Source: an uncultured Pseudomonadales bacterium (GTDB lineage Bacteria; Pseudomonadota; Gammaproteobacteria; Pseudomonadales; Porticoccaceae). From it: 8,261 bases of DNA. The notes under the pieces are model-generated. The model ran no database searches and was not told where the DNA came from. It saw only the letters and a program-made list of their open reading frames with translations. The stretch is from assembly GCA_937998635.1 (NCBI GenBank), contig CALLDA010000035.1, forward strand, positions 1 to 8,261. The letters run 5' to 3'. The position numbers and the translations under genes are program-made. Positions 1-6,440 of this stretch are shown here, piece after piece; within the stretch, counting starts at the first letter, position 1; each line of letters begins with the position of its first letter.

Positions 1-1098
1 TCTTTGAGCGTAGGCTTTATCTATTAATTGCGTTACCGGCACCGGGTGGAAGTCCGGGTCACCGAGATACTCACTACGATCGGCATAAGCCCTGCGCATA
101 CTTTCAATAAGCCGGTGAAGATAAGCAGCACTGTTATGGCCTAATTCAGTTAGCGGCCAACCTTCAAGAATGTTCAACATTTGTATCAGATGCACGCCAC
201 CGGATGACGGCGGCGGCATGGTCGCTATATCAAAGCCTCGGTAGCTGCCCTGCACCGCCTGCCGCTCAACGACTCGATAATTAGCTAAATCCTGGCGAGT
301 CACTAAACCCTGATTTTTTTCCATATCCGCAGCAATAAGCTCTGCTATTTCTCCTTGATAAAACGCCTTTCGTCCCTCGGACGATATCGCTTGCAGGGTT
401 TTTGCCAAATCCATTTGCTGCCACAGATCACCGCTTTGTAAAGCACTACCATCGGGCCTGAAAAAATATTTTTTTGAACTCGGCCACTTAGCCAAACGTC
501 GCCCGGCTCGATCGAGAGAAAAAGCCAGGGTTTCACTCACCCTGATCCCCTGAGTCGCAAGCCTGATGGCAGGCGCCATCACCTCTGCCAATGGCAATGA
601 ACCATATTTATCCTGTGCATGGATCAAACCAGCGACGGTGCCGGGCACGCCTGCAGAGAGATGACTAAATCGGGCCTTGTTTTGATCCACCTTGCCTTGC
701 TCATCGAGAAACAAATCGCCTTTCGCTGCCGCTGGCGCCATCTCCCGGTAATCGACAGCCAGGGTACTGTCCTCTTCAGCCAGGTAGATCAGCATAAAAC
801 CGCCACCGCCAAGATTGCCGGCCTGGGGTAAGGTCACCGCCAGAGCGAAGCCGGTGGCAACCGCTGCGTCTATGGCATTACCACCAGCAGCTAATATGCC
901 GGCACCCACCTGACTCGCTAATCGTTCCTGAGAAACCACCATGCCGCCCTTGCTCGCTACGGGATGAAAACGGTCACGATAATCAATGATGGGCGCTTCA
1001 TCACCATGGGCTGGCCACGTAAAAAAAATGATCGAAGTCACAGCCAGGTAGAAAATTATTTTGAGCTTTTCAGGGAATACTATATCTTGTAGTTTCAT
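1..1098 (-). CDS. ggt: Gamma-glutamyltranspeptidase, N-terminal 366 residues (3' end outside window)
   Basis: Exported Ntn-hydrolase that cleaves the gamma-glutamyl bond of glutathione and related compounds in the periplasm, then hydrolyses or transfers the glutamyl group. Read from ATG at 1098, the frame is open to the window edge. Residues about 12-31 form a hydrophobic signal peptide (KIIFYLAVTSIIFFTWPA) followed by HGDEAP. The mature part carries family hallmarks: VVSQERLAS, AAGGNAIDAAVA (70-81), NLGGGGFM (95-102), DYREMAP (116-122, with Arg118 matching the arginine that binds the substrate carboxylate), SAGVPGTVAGL, MPPPSSGGVHLIQML, and ADRSEYLGDPDF near the edge. Characterised homologues are about 580 residues. 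The autocleavage and catalytic threonine lies in the missing part, so activity cannot be judged. No good Shine-Dalgarno is visible before this ATG, but the signal peptide directly after it supports the start. Divergent from the acetyltransferase gene. Family assignment is very secure. Confidence 0.95.
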   Translation of the reverse strand, partial: MKLQDIVFPEKLKIIFYLAVTSIIFFTWPAHGDEAPIIDYRDRFHPVASKGGMVVSQERLASQVGAGILAAGGNAIDAAVATGFALAVTLPQAGNLGGGGFMLIYLAEEDSTLAVDYREMAPAAAKGDLFLDEQGKVDQNKARFSHLSAGVPGTVAGLIHAQDKYGSLPLAEVMAPAIRLATQGIRVSETLAFSLDRAGRRLAKWPSSKKYFFRPDGSALQSGDLWQQMDLAKTLQAISSEGRKAFYQGEIAELIAADMEKNQGLVTRQDLANYRVVERQAVQGSYRGFDIATMPPPSSGGVHLIQMLNILEGWPLTELGHNSAAYLHRLIESMRRAYADRSEYLGDPDFHPVPVTQLIDKAYAQR

Positions 1099-1136
1099 AA
1101 GGCAGGGCATGTAGTGATATTTCAGGCATGACAGAC

Positions 1137-1142
1137 ATTATA
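1137..1142 (-). promoter_or_regulatory. Candidate -10 box for the gamma-glutamyltranspeptidase gene
   Basis: On the minus strand this reads TATAAT exactly, about 38 bp upstream of the ATG at 1098, in the context GATATAATG. No good -35 hexamer lies at 16-18 bp, so the promoter is weak, activator-dependent, or a chance match. It sits in the 207-bp divergent intergenic region (1099-1305), in which I recognise nothing else firm. On the plus side a TTGTCA at 1250-1255 lacks a good -10 partner before the acetyltransferase gene. Confidence 0.35.
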
Positions 1143-1305
1143 TCTTAGCAGTATCCTGGCGATCGGATTTAGATTTGGATACAGAACACCGGAAACTGTG
1201 AGAACCAGACAAATAACTAGCTTATTAATGAGTCTGTAAAATAACGGGCTTGTCAAATTAGTAGACCTGTCAAGGTTGTTTAATCGATAAGAAGAGTACT
1301 GAGTC

Positions 1306-2304
1306 ATGGAAAGCGTAGAATTTTTTCCCATAGAAATCGAACAAACCAGCTGGTCCGTTTCTTCCGGCGCGCTGTCAAAGTTGCGTCACCAGGTGTTTGT
1401 TAAAGAGCAAGGTGTGCCCGAAGACGAGGAATTTGATGGCGCTGATCCGGACGCTATTCACTGGATTGCTTATGGGCCTAAAGGGCATGATTCTACGGAA
1501 ATAAGCCCTGATGGGGATATAGTTGGCTGTGCACGACTGTCGGGCAATAAAGTAGGCCGAATGGCTGTGTTGCATACCCATCGAAACAGAGGTGTGGGCT
1601 CAGCCTTATTACGTCGGATTATTCGCTATGCCTCTCGTAGTGGCATAGAGAGCCTCCAGCTAAATGCTCAATCTCACGCCGTCGACTTTTACCGGGGAAT
1701 GTACTTTGAGCCCGATGGAAAAGAATTTATTGAGGCCGGTATTCCTCATCAACATATGACCCTGTCCCTAAAGCGCTTTATCGAACCGAAAGTCACGCCA
1801 CCGCTACCGGATATCTCAGAGGAAGAACGGCAGCGTATTACACTCGATAGTGCCGAGGCATTCCACGAACAAGCTAAAGTTCTCATTAAAAGAACACACC
1901 GGCAAATAAGAATATTTAGCAATGAGCTTGATCCTCGTATTTATGACTATGAGGACCTGTACCGCCTGATGTTCGATTTCGCTCGAGCCCACCCCTATGC
2001 GGAAATCCATATCCTGGTTAAAAACCCGAGAGTGCTAGTACAAAATAGCCACCGCTTACTGCGTCTTTATCATCACTTACCCAGCCGGGTACAAATGAAA
2101 AGTCTCAACCCAAATATCAAAACCTTGCACAGTGAGTTCCTGCTAATAGACCATAACAGCATTCTTTACAATCAGGATAGTGATCGCTATACCGGTTACG
2201 TTGTCTACCATTCGCCTTTGGAAGCCGTGGAACTAGCCGATAATTTTGACAGTATGTGGGAACGTAGCGAACCGGATCCCGAACTTCGTCGGCTGCCTAT
2301 TTAA
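1306..2304 (+). CDS. GNAT acetyltransferase fused to a C-terminal phospholipase-D-like domain
   Basis: A 332-residue two-domain protein, probably cytoplasmic since no signal or membrane segment is seen. Residues about 10-157 are a GNAT fold of the ElaA/YjcF-like kind: LRHQVFVKEQGVPEDEEFD (26-44), GCARL (74-78), GRMAV (84-88), then the acetyl-CoA loop HRNRGVGSALL (92-102), and LNAQSHAVDFYRGMYF (119-134). Residues about 170-332 form a second domain: ITLDSAEAFHEQAKVLI, then IRIFSNELDPRIYD, a helical stretch, and LHSEFLLIDHNSILY (274-288). His275-x-Glu277-x4-Asp282 resembles the HxKx4D motif of phospholipase D enzymes with the lysine replaced by glutamate, so this part may bind without cleaving phosphodiesters. 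I recall an uncharacterised domain family (possibly DUF7931) with this placement but cannot confirm it. The acceptor substrate is unknown. GAAGAG at 1291-1296 is the likely ribosome binding site, 9 bases before the ATG. Starts divergently from the transpeptidase gene. Confidence 0.85.
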   Translation: MESVEFFPIEIEQTSWSVSSGALSKLRHQVFVKEQGVPEDEEFDGADPDAIHWIAYGPKGHDSTEISPDGDIVGCARLSGNKVGRMAVLHTHRNRGVGSALLRRIIRYASRSGIESLQLNAQSHAVDFYRGMYFEPDGKEFIEAGIPHQHMTLSLKRFIEPKVTPPLPDISEEERQRITLDSAEAFHEQAKVLIKRTHRQIRIFSNELDPRIYDYEDLYRLMFDFARAHPYAEIHILVKNPRVLVQNSHRLLRLYHHLPSRVQMKSLNPNIKTLHSEFLLIDHNSILYNQDSDRYTGYVVYHSPLEAVELADNFDSMWERSEPDPELRRLPI

Positions 2305-2370
2305 TACCTCCTCTGTTAAACGATGGTGGCATATTTGAACGCTGTATTTGCAAATAAGACCTCGCTACCG

Positions 2371-2383
2371 TAGCTTCTCGCCT
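2371..2383 (+). repeat. 13-bp direct repeat, copy 1 of 2
   Basis: The sequence tagcttctcgcct occurs here, 8 bp before the Shine-Dalgarno of the broken receptor gene, and again at 2941-2953 inside the last codons of the malate synthase gene. The two copies flank the decayed receptor gene. One such 13-bp match in 8 kb is not very improbable by chance, so any mechanistic meaning (duplication or recombination scar) is speculative. Confidence 0.3.
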
Positions 2384-2390
2384 CATTTCC

Positions 2391-2396
2391 AGAGGA
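2391..2396 (+). promoter_or_regulatory. Shine-Dalgarno of the broken TonB-dependent receptor gene
   Basis: AGAGGA sits 7 bases before a GTG codon at 2404. It decides the original start: the GTG opens a basic-then-hydrophobic peptide typical of an outer-membrane protein signal sequence. It shows that the 5' end of the receptor gene survived although most of its body is gone. Confidence 0.6.
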
Positions 2397-2403
2397 CAAA
2401 GAA

Positions 2404-2896
2404 GTGCTTGAAAAACGCAGTAAAACTAAGGTCGGTAGCCTCTGCAAATTCGCTGTAATACTATTGCCCATCGCCAACCGTCACTCTATGAGCGAGAGCG
2501 TCTGATTAAGTTAGAAGTGCTACCTGGCACATTGGCAAATCTGGCCTATATTTCTGATCCGAACCTTGATGCGGAAAAATTTGAAACTTATGAGCTCGCT
2601 TATCTCGGCTATTGGCTGGATGGCCGCCTGAGCATTGACTACCGCTTATTTAGAGAATATCTCGACGACAGCATAGATTATGTGAAGTACCCCTACCCGG
2701 ATATGGACGAGACGTATCGTCTGCTTGAAAATATTGCTACTTCCCGCATGTCCGTTTACGAAGCACAGATCCAGTTAAAGCCCGATCCCAGCTGGCTTTC
2801 ATCCTGCAAAATATTACTGATGAGGAATACCTCGAATACCAGGATGGTAATGTTTTTGAACGCATGTAATTTTTTCAACTCAGCCTCAATTTTTAA
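2404..2896 (+). pseudogene. TonB-dependent outer-membrane receptor, internally deleted and frameshifted
   Basis: The remains lie in three frames. (1) GTG at 2404 begins a likely signal peptide, LEKRSKTKVGSLCKFAVILL, whose frame stops at 2503-2505. (2) From about 2454 a second frame gives IAHRQPSLYER, then PNLDAEKFETYELAYLGYW and LSIDYRLFREYLDDSIDYV, typical late beta-barrel sequence of this family, running to PDPSWLS near 2800. (3) From about 2798 a third frame gives LQNITDEEYLEYQDG, FERM, an in-frame TAA at 2867-2869, then FFQLSLNF and TAA at 2894-2896, the expected aromatic-ended last barrel strand. Intact receptors have roughly 650-900 residues. Here the TonB box, the plug, most of the barrel and a second segment near 2800 are gone. 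An open frame at 2439-2915 exists but its end, after about 2800, is out-of-frame noise. Sequencing error cannot explain the missing hundreds of codons. The ligand cannot be inferred. Confidence 0.85.
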
Positions 2897-2926
2897 GACC
2901 GCAGCATCAAGTTAGGTGGCATTCAG

Positions 2927-5098
2927 TCAGGAAGCTGATTTAGCTTCTCGCCTACGGGCATGCAGCACAGGCTCCGTGTAACCGCTGGGCTGTTCTCGGC
3001 CCTTAAACACCAGATCACAGGCGGCCTGAAAAGCGATATTGGTACCAAAGTTACCCGCCATAGGCTGGTAACCCGGATCATCGGCATTTTGTTGGTCGAC
3101 CACGGCAGCCATCTTTTTCAGCATCGCCAGCGTCAACTCTTCGTCACAAATACCATGATGCAACCAGTTGGCGATATGCTGACTGGATATCCGTAAGGTC
3201 GCCCTGTCTTCCATCAAGCCAACATGGTTGATATCGGGCACTTTTGAACAACCAACACCCTGATCGATCCAGCGCACTACGTAACCCAGTATGCCCTGGG
3301 CATTGTTCTCCAGTTCGCGCTCAATATCGCTGTCCGAAGGTTTGTTATCACCCATCAGGGGGATAGTTAAAATATCGTCCAGGCTAGCGCGCGGCTTGTC
3401 GGCCAAGGCTAGTTGGCGGGCTGCCACGTTAACCTGGTGGTAATGCATGACATGCAAAGTAGCTGCTGTGGGAGACGGCACCCAGGCGCAATTTGCACCC
3501 GCCTGGGGATGAGCTATTTTAGCCTCCATCATATCTGCCATTAAGTCGGGCATCGCCCACATGCCTTTGCCGATTTGCGCTTTACCCCTTAAGCCACAGG
3601 CTAATCCGGTATCGACGTTCCAGTCTTCATAGGCATTGATCCAGGGTTGCTGCTTCATCGCGCCCTTGGGCACCATAGCTCCCGCTTCCATACTGGTGTG
3701 GATTTCATCGCCGGTGCGATCCAGAAAGCCAGTATTAATAAAAATCACTCGATCTTTCGCGACACGAATACACTCGCTCAGATTAACCGTGGTCCGCCGC
3801 TCTTCGTCCATAATGCCGATTTTCAGGGTTCTCTCAGGTAAGCCCAATGCCCGCTCTACCCTGGCAAATAACTCAACGGCAAAGGCCACTTCATCAGGGC
3901 CATGCATTTTTGGTTTAACGATATAGACACTACCGGCAGGAGAATTCTTACTCTTCTTGCTCGCCTGCAAATCATGCAGGGCAATAAGGGAAGTCACCAT
4001 TGCATCCATGATGCCTTCTGGAATTTCACTGTCACCATTAAATAAAATCGCATCATTGGTCATGAGGTGGCCAACGTTTCTTATCAACAGCAAGCTTCTG
4101 CCCGACAAAGTCAGCTCATCGCCAGTAGCTGAGATGTAAGTGCGGTCGTTATTAAGTGTACGGGTGACGACTTCGCTACCTTTAGCAAATGAGTCTGACA
4201 AGTCTCCCTTCATCAAACCTAACCAGTTACGGTAGGCGACACACTTATCTGCTGAATCCACAGTAGCGACAGAGTCCTCACAATCCTGGATCGTGGTAAT
4301 GGCTGATTCGAGGACAATATCTTTGATGCCAGCCAGGTCATCCTTACCTACGTTATGGGCAGAATCAAATTGAACTTCTACATGTAAGCCATTGTTTTTT
4401 AGTAAAACTGATGAGGGGCTATCGCTCTCTCCGAGGTATCCAATAAACTGTTCTGCGTTACGGAGGCTAGTTTGCTTAGCATTGCTATCAGTGACAATAA
4501 GCTGGCCATTTTCTACCTGATAGCGAGTGGCGTCAGCATGAGAGCCACTGTTCAGTGGTAAATTTTGGTCGAGAAACTGGCGGCCATAAGCAATAACTTT
4601 TGCACCTCGAACAGCGTTGTAGCCGGGGCCTTTATCAGCGCCCTCGGTTTCGGAAATAACGTCGTTACCGTAGAGTGCATCGTACAAACTACCCCAGCGC
4701 GCATTGGCGGCATTTAGCGAATAACGGGCATTGGTGATAGGCACAACGAGCTGTGGACCGGCAAGCGACGATATTTCCGGGTCAACATTTTCAGTGGTGA
4801 TGCTAAAAGCATCTCCTACCGGAACCAGATAGCCAATATCCGTCAGGAATTGCTTATAGGCTTCGTGATCGTGAGCCTGCCCAGCTCTACCCCGATGCCA
4901 ATTGTCGATACGCTCTTGCATCTCTTCTCGAACGGCAAGCAAAGCTCGGTTGCGAGGCACCAGGTCATAGATGATGGCTTCGAAGGATTGCCAAAAGCCG
5001 TCTGGGTCAATACCGGTACCCGGGATGATTTCCTCGTTAATCAGGGCGTGAAGTTCACTGGCAACCGACAACCCGCCGACTTTAATTCGCTCGCTCAT
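2927..5098 (-). CDS. glcB: Malate synthase G
   Basis: Condenses glyoxylate with acetyl-CoA to malate in the cytosol, the second step of the glyoxylate route and the sink for glyoxylate made from glycolate. The 723 residues match the length of the E. coli enzyme and align throughout. Active-site features are intact: Arg340 in LLLIRNVGHLM, the Mg-binding acidic pair in GIMDEERRTTVNL (Glu432) and NTGFLDRTGDE (Asp460), the general base Asp631 in MEDRATLRISSQHIANWL, and Cys617 in GVGCSKVPD. The beginning, VGGLSVASELHALINEEIIPGTG, is also typical. The start ATG at 5098 has AGAGA at 5105-5109 six bases upstream. The gene ends 30 bp from the convergent broken receptor gene, with no clear terminator hairpin between. 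The LysR gene is directly upstream on the same strand. No isocitrate lyase or glycolate oxidase gene is in view, so the glyoxylate source is unknown. Confidence 0.97.
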   Translation of the reverse strand: MSERIKVGGLSVASELHALINEEIIPGTGIDPDGFWQSFEAIIYDLVPRNRALLAVREEMQERIDNWHRGRAGQAHDHEAYKQFLTDIGYLVPVGDAFSITTENVDPEISSLAGPQLVVPITNARYSLNAANARWGSLYDALYGNDVISETEGADKGPGYNAVRGAKVIAYGRQFLDQNLPLNSGSHADATRYQVENGQLIVTDSNAKQTSLRNAEQFIGYLGESDSPSSVLLKNNGLHVEVQFDSAHNVGKDDLAGIKDIVLESAITTIQDCEDSVATVDSADKCVAYRNWLGLMKGDLSDSFAKGSEVVTRTLNNDRTYISATGDELTLSGRSLLLIRNVGHLMTNDAILFNGDSEIPEGIMDAMVTSLIALHDLQASKKSKNSPAGSVYIVKPKMHGPDEVAFAVELFARVERALGLPERTLKIGIMDEERRTTVNLSECIRVAKDRVIFINTGFLDRTGDEIHTSMEAGAMVPKGAMKQQPWINAYEDWNVDTGLACGLRGKAQIGKGMWAMPDLMADMMEAKIAHPQAGANCAWVPSPTAATLHVMHYHQVNVAARQLALADKPRASLDDILTIPLMGDNKPSDSDIERELENNAQGILGYVVRWIDQGVGCSKVPDINHVGLMEDRATLRISSQHIANWLHHGICDEELTLAMLKKMAAVVDQQNADDPGYQPMAGNFGTNIAFQAACDLVFKGREQPSGYTEPVLHARRREAKSAS
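2941..2953 (+). repeat. 13-bp direct repeat, copy 2 of 2
   Basis: Second copy of tagcttctcgcct (first at 2371-2383). This copy encodes part of the C-terminal RRREAK of malate synthase G on the minus strand. Outside the 13 bp the flanks do not match. Confidence 0.3.
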
Positions 5099-5122
5099 AT
5101 TAAATCTCTTTGTTTAATGCGT

Positions 5123-5160
5123 TCACATTGTGATGCTGGTTCTGCAGCTTCAGAATTTTA
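5123..5160 (-). promoter_or_regulatory. Candidate promoter/operator of the malate synthase gene
   Basis: Three elements lie in the gap between the LysR gene and malate synthase. A TAAAAT at 5160-5155 (minus strand) matches a -10 box in five of six bases; the -35 side is poor. Overlapping and just downstream is ttctgcagcttcagaa (5140-5155), a palindrome perfect except for one mismatched pair. Further on is a perfect 5-1-5 palindrome, tcacattgtga (5123-5133), about 25 bp before the ATG. Two dyads beside a promoter suggest repressor or LysR-type binding sites. Identification as a promoter is inference; the dyads are directly visible. Confidence 0.4.
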
Positions 5161-5203
5161 AACCCCGGAGGATAATTTAGATAATATATCGGCTTTATTG
5201 CGG

Positions 5204-6160
5204 CTATTCATCAGATAAATAGCCTGACAAGTCACGGCCTATCTCGACCACCAGGCGCCGTATCCACTGATGATAGGGATTGTGCTGCAATAAAGGACTC
5301 CAGGCCATTTTAAGCTCGAAACTGGGGATACCGAAAGGCGGCTTATGCAAACGCACCTGGGGATTATCAAGCTGCAAACGTGCCAACTGGCTGGGCAAGG
5401 TGGCGATTAGATCAGCCTGCTGAGAGAGCATCGCAGCTACCAGGTAGTGTCGAGTAAAGACCGCAATACGACGCTCCTTACCCAGCACTTTTAGCGCCTC
5501 ATCTACCCAGCCCAGCCGTTGTGAGTCCTGAGGGTTCATGCCGACGCTGGCACCCATGCCTGTTTTACTCACCCAGACATGACGACCGCTTAAATATTTA
5601 TCGAGGTCAAATTTTTTGTTAAGTGGATTATTAACACTCAGCAGACACGAAAAATCGTCTCGCCAAACCGTCGACTGGTGAAACGACTCAGGCATTTCAT
5701 CAAAGCGGTTGAGCAGCATATCAACCCTGCCCTGCTCAACATCCTCGAGGCTGACATCGCTTGGCGTTAGTACGTCAAGCGTGATATTCGGGGCCTCAGT
5801 GGCCAGCCGACTTAATAGCGCGGGAATTAAGGTCGACTCGGCATAGTCGCTGGCCATAATCCGCACCACTCGCTCAGCAGTAGATGCATCGAACAGACCT
5901 TTCGGTTCAATCGCTCGCTCTATATTTGCCAACACATCCCGAATTTGTGGCTGTAGCTCAAGTGCCCGCTCTGTGGGCGTCATGCCGTCACTGGTTCGTA
6001 TTAATAAGGGATCATTGAGTAAGGTTCTAAGTCGACGTAAACCGTTACTCATCGCCGGCTGGGTGATACCTAAATGGGCGGCTGATTTAGTGACATTGCG
6101 TTCTCTCAGCAGCACATCCAGATAAACCAGCAGGTTAAGATCAACTCTTGATATATTCAT
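5204..6160 (-). CDS. LysR-family transcriptional regulator
   Basis: A 318-residue DNA-binding regulator with the usual family layout. An N-terminal winged helix-turn-helix begins DLNLLVYLDVLLRERNVTKS, with the recognition helix region around residues 23-43 (AAHLGITQPAMSNGLRRLR) and wing LLIRTSDGMTPTERA (52-66). A linker helix follows, then a periplasmic-binding-protein-like effector domain from about residue 95 (RVVRIMASDYAESTLIPALL) to the end. The sequence style (DLNLL start, GMTPTERAL) fits the NodD/SyrM/LeuO-like subgroup. The ATG lacks a clear Shine-Dalgarno, but family members start this close to the DLNLL motif. The effector is unknown. It lies 105 bp upstream of malate synthase on the same strand, and a TATAAT is 23 bp before its start. 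Control of malate synthase or of itself is plausible but not shown. Adjacent same-strand placement differs from the common divergent LysR-target arrangement. Confidence 0.93.
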   Translation of the reverse strand: MNISRVDLNLLVYLDVLLRERNVTKSAAHLGITQPAMSNGLRRLRTLLNDPLLIRTSDGMTPTERALELQPQIRDVLANIERAIEPKGLFDASTAERVVRIMASDYAESTLIPALLSRLATEAPNITLDVLTPSDVSLEDVEQGRVDMLLNRFDEMPESFHQSTVWRDDFSCLLSVNNPLNKKFDLDKYLSGRHVWVSKTGMGASVGMNPQDSQRLGWVDEALKVLGKERRIAVFTRHYLVAAMLSQQADLIATLPSQLARLQLDNPQVRLHKPPFGIPSFELKMAWSPLLQHNPYHQWIRRLVVEIGRDLSGYLSDE

Positions 6161-6182
6161 AGTATAAATAGCGAAAATAGAA

Positions 6183-6188
6183 ATTATA
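6183..6188 (-). promoter_or_regulatory. Candidate -10 box of the LysR gene
   Basis: Minus strand reads TATAAT exactly, 23 bp before the ATG at 6160, in an AT-rich stretch. No good -35 at the usual spacing (GGTATG or TGGTAT at 17-18 bp). Transcription from here would give a leader of only about 15 bases, and would exclude the hairpin-forming repeats at 6281-6384 from the message. Confidence 0.35.
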
Positions 6189-6280
6189 AATTAGATAAAT
6201 CATCGCATACCATGCAGAGTTCACCAACTGCTTATTCTGCTGTTGAGCAATTTAGCGGTGCCCATTACGACAAGGAATAT

Positions 6281-6384
6281 GCCAGGTTTGAGGTCTTTTG
6301 CGCAGTTGACCTAACTGGCATAGATAGATAAGCAAACCTGGCAATATACGCTCAGAAGAATTCAGATCACAACCCACCAGGTTT
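6281..6384. repeat. Three alternating copies of CCAGGTTT forming competing inverted repeats
   Basis: CCAGGTTT occurs on the plus strand at 6282-6289 and 6377-6384, and in inverse form (AAACCTGG) at 6334-6341. The first pair extends to a perfect 10-bp inverted repeat, gccaggtttg (6281-6290) with caaacctggc (6333-6342). Within it lies another nested pair, aggtc (6291-6295) with gacct (6308-6312), and an alternative stem, atgccag (6279-6285) with ctggcat (6315-6321). The central copy can therefore pair with either outer copy, and the first copy has two partners. The region is otherwise non-coding. Function is unknown: a regulatory leader, a small RNA, or binding sites for a protein are all possible. 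Confidence 0.5.
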
Positions 6385-6388
6385 TCAC

Positions 6389-6406
6389 GGCCGCTGCAAC
6401 GCGGCC
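6389..6406. other. GC-rich hairpin 35 bp beyond the DUF3179 gene
   Basis: A perfect 6-bp stem, ggccgc / gcggcc, encloses a 6-base loop. It lies downstream of the DUF3179 stop codon and may help end or stabilise that transcript. The T-rich tail (ttatcttta) is on the plus-strand side, where no gene precedes it, so it is not a classical intrinsic terminator for the minus-strand gene. Confidence 0.35.
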
Positions 6407-6440
6407 TTATCTTTATGCTCTCAAAATGACCTATGGCGAG

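Noticed and set aside
2439..2915. Continuous open frame that could be called a small hypothetical protein
   Set aside because: Only about 2454-2800 resembles a protein family (TonB-dependent receptor barrel); the GTG start at 2517 has no ribosome binding site, the upstream frame continues the barrel (AHRQPSLYER), and the tail after 2800 is out of register while another frame carries the true receptor end.
3636..3926. Plus-strand ORF of 96 codons opposite malate synthase
   Set aside because: Lies entirely antisense to a conserved, intact enzyme; composition and lack of motifs are those of a shadow frame. The same applies to the other plus-strand frames at 2960-4139 and 4850-5161.
6279..6314. 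Eleven-codon plus-strand ORF (MPGLRSFAQLT) in the hairpin region, as a possible leader peptide
   Set aside because: The AAGGA before it is only 2 bases from the ATG, there is no regulated gene downstream on that strand, and ORFs this short are expected by chance.
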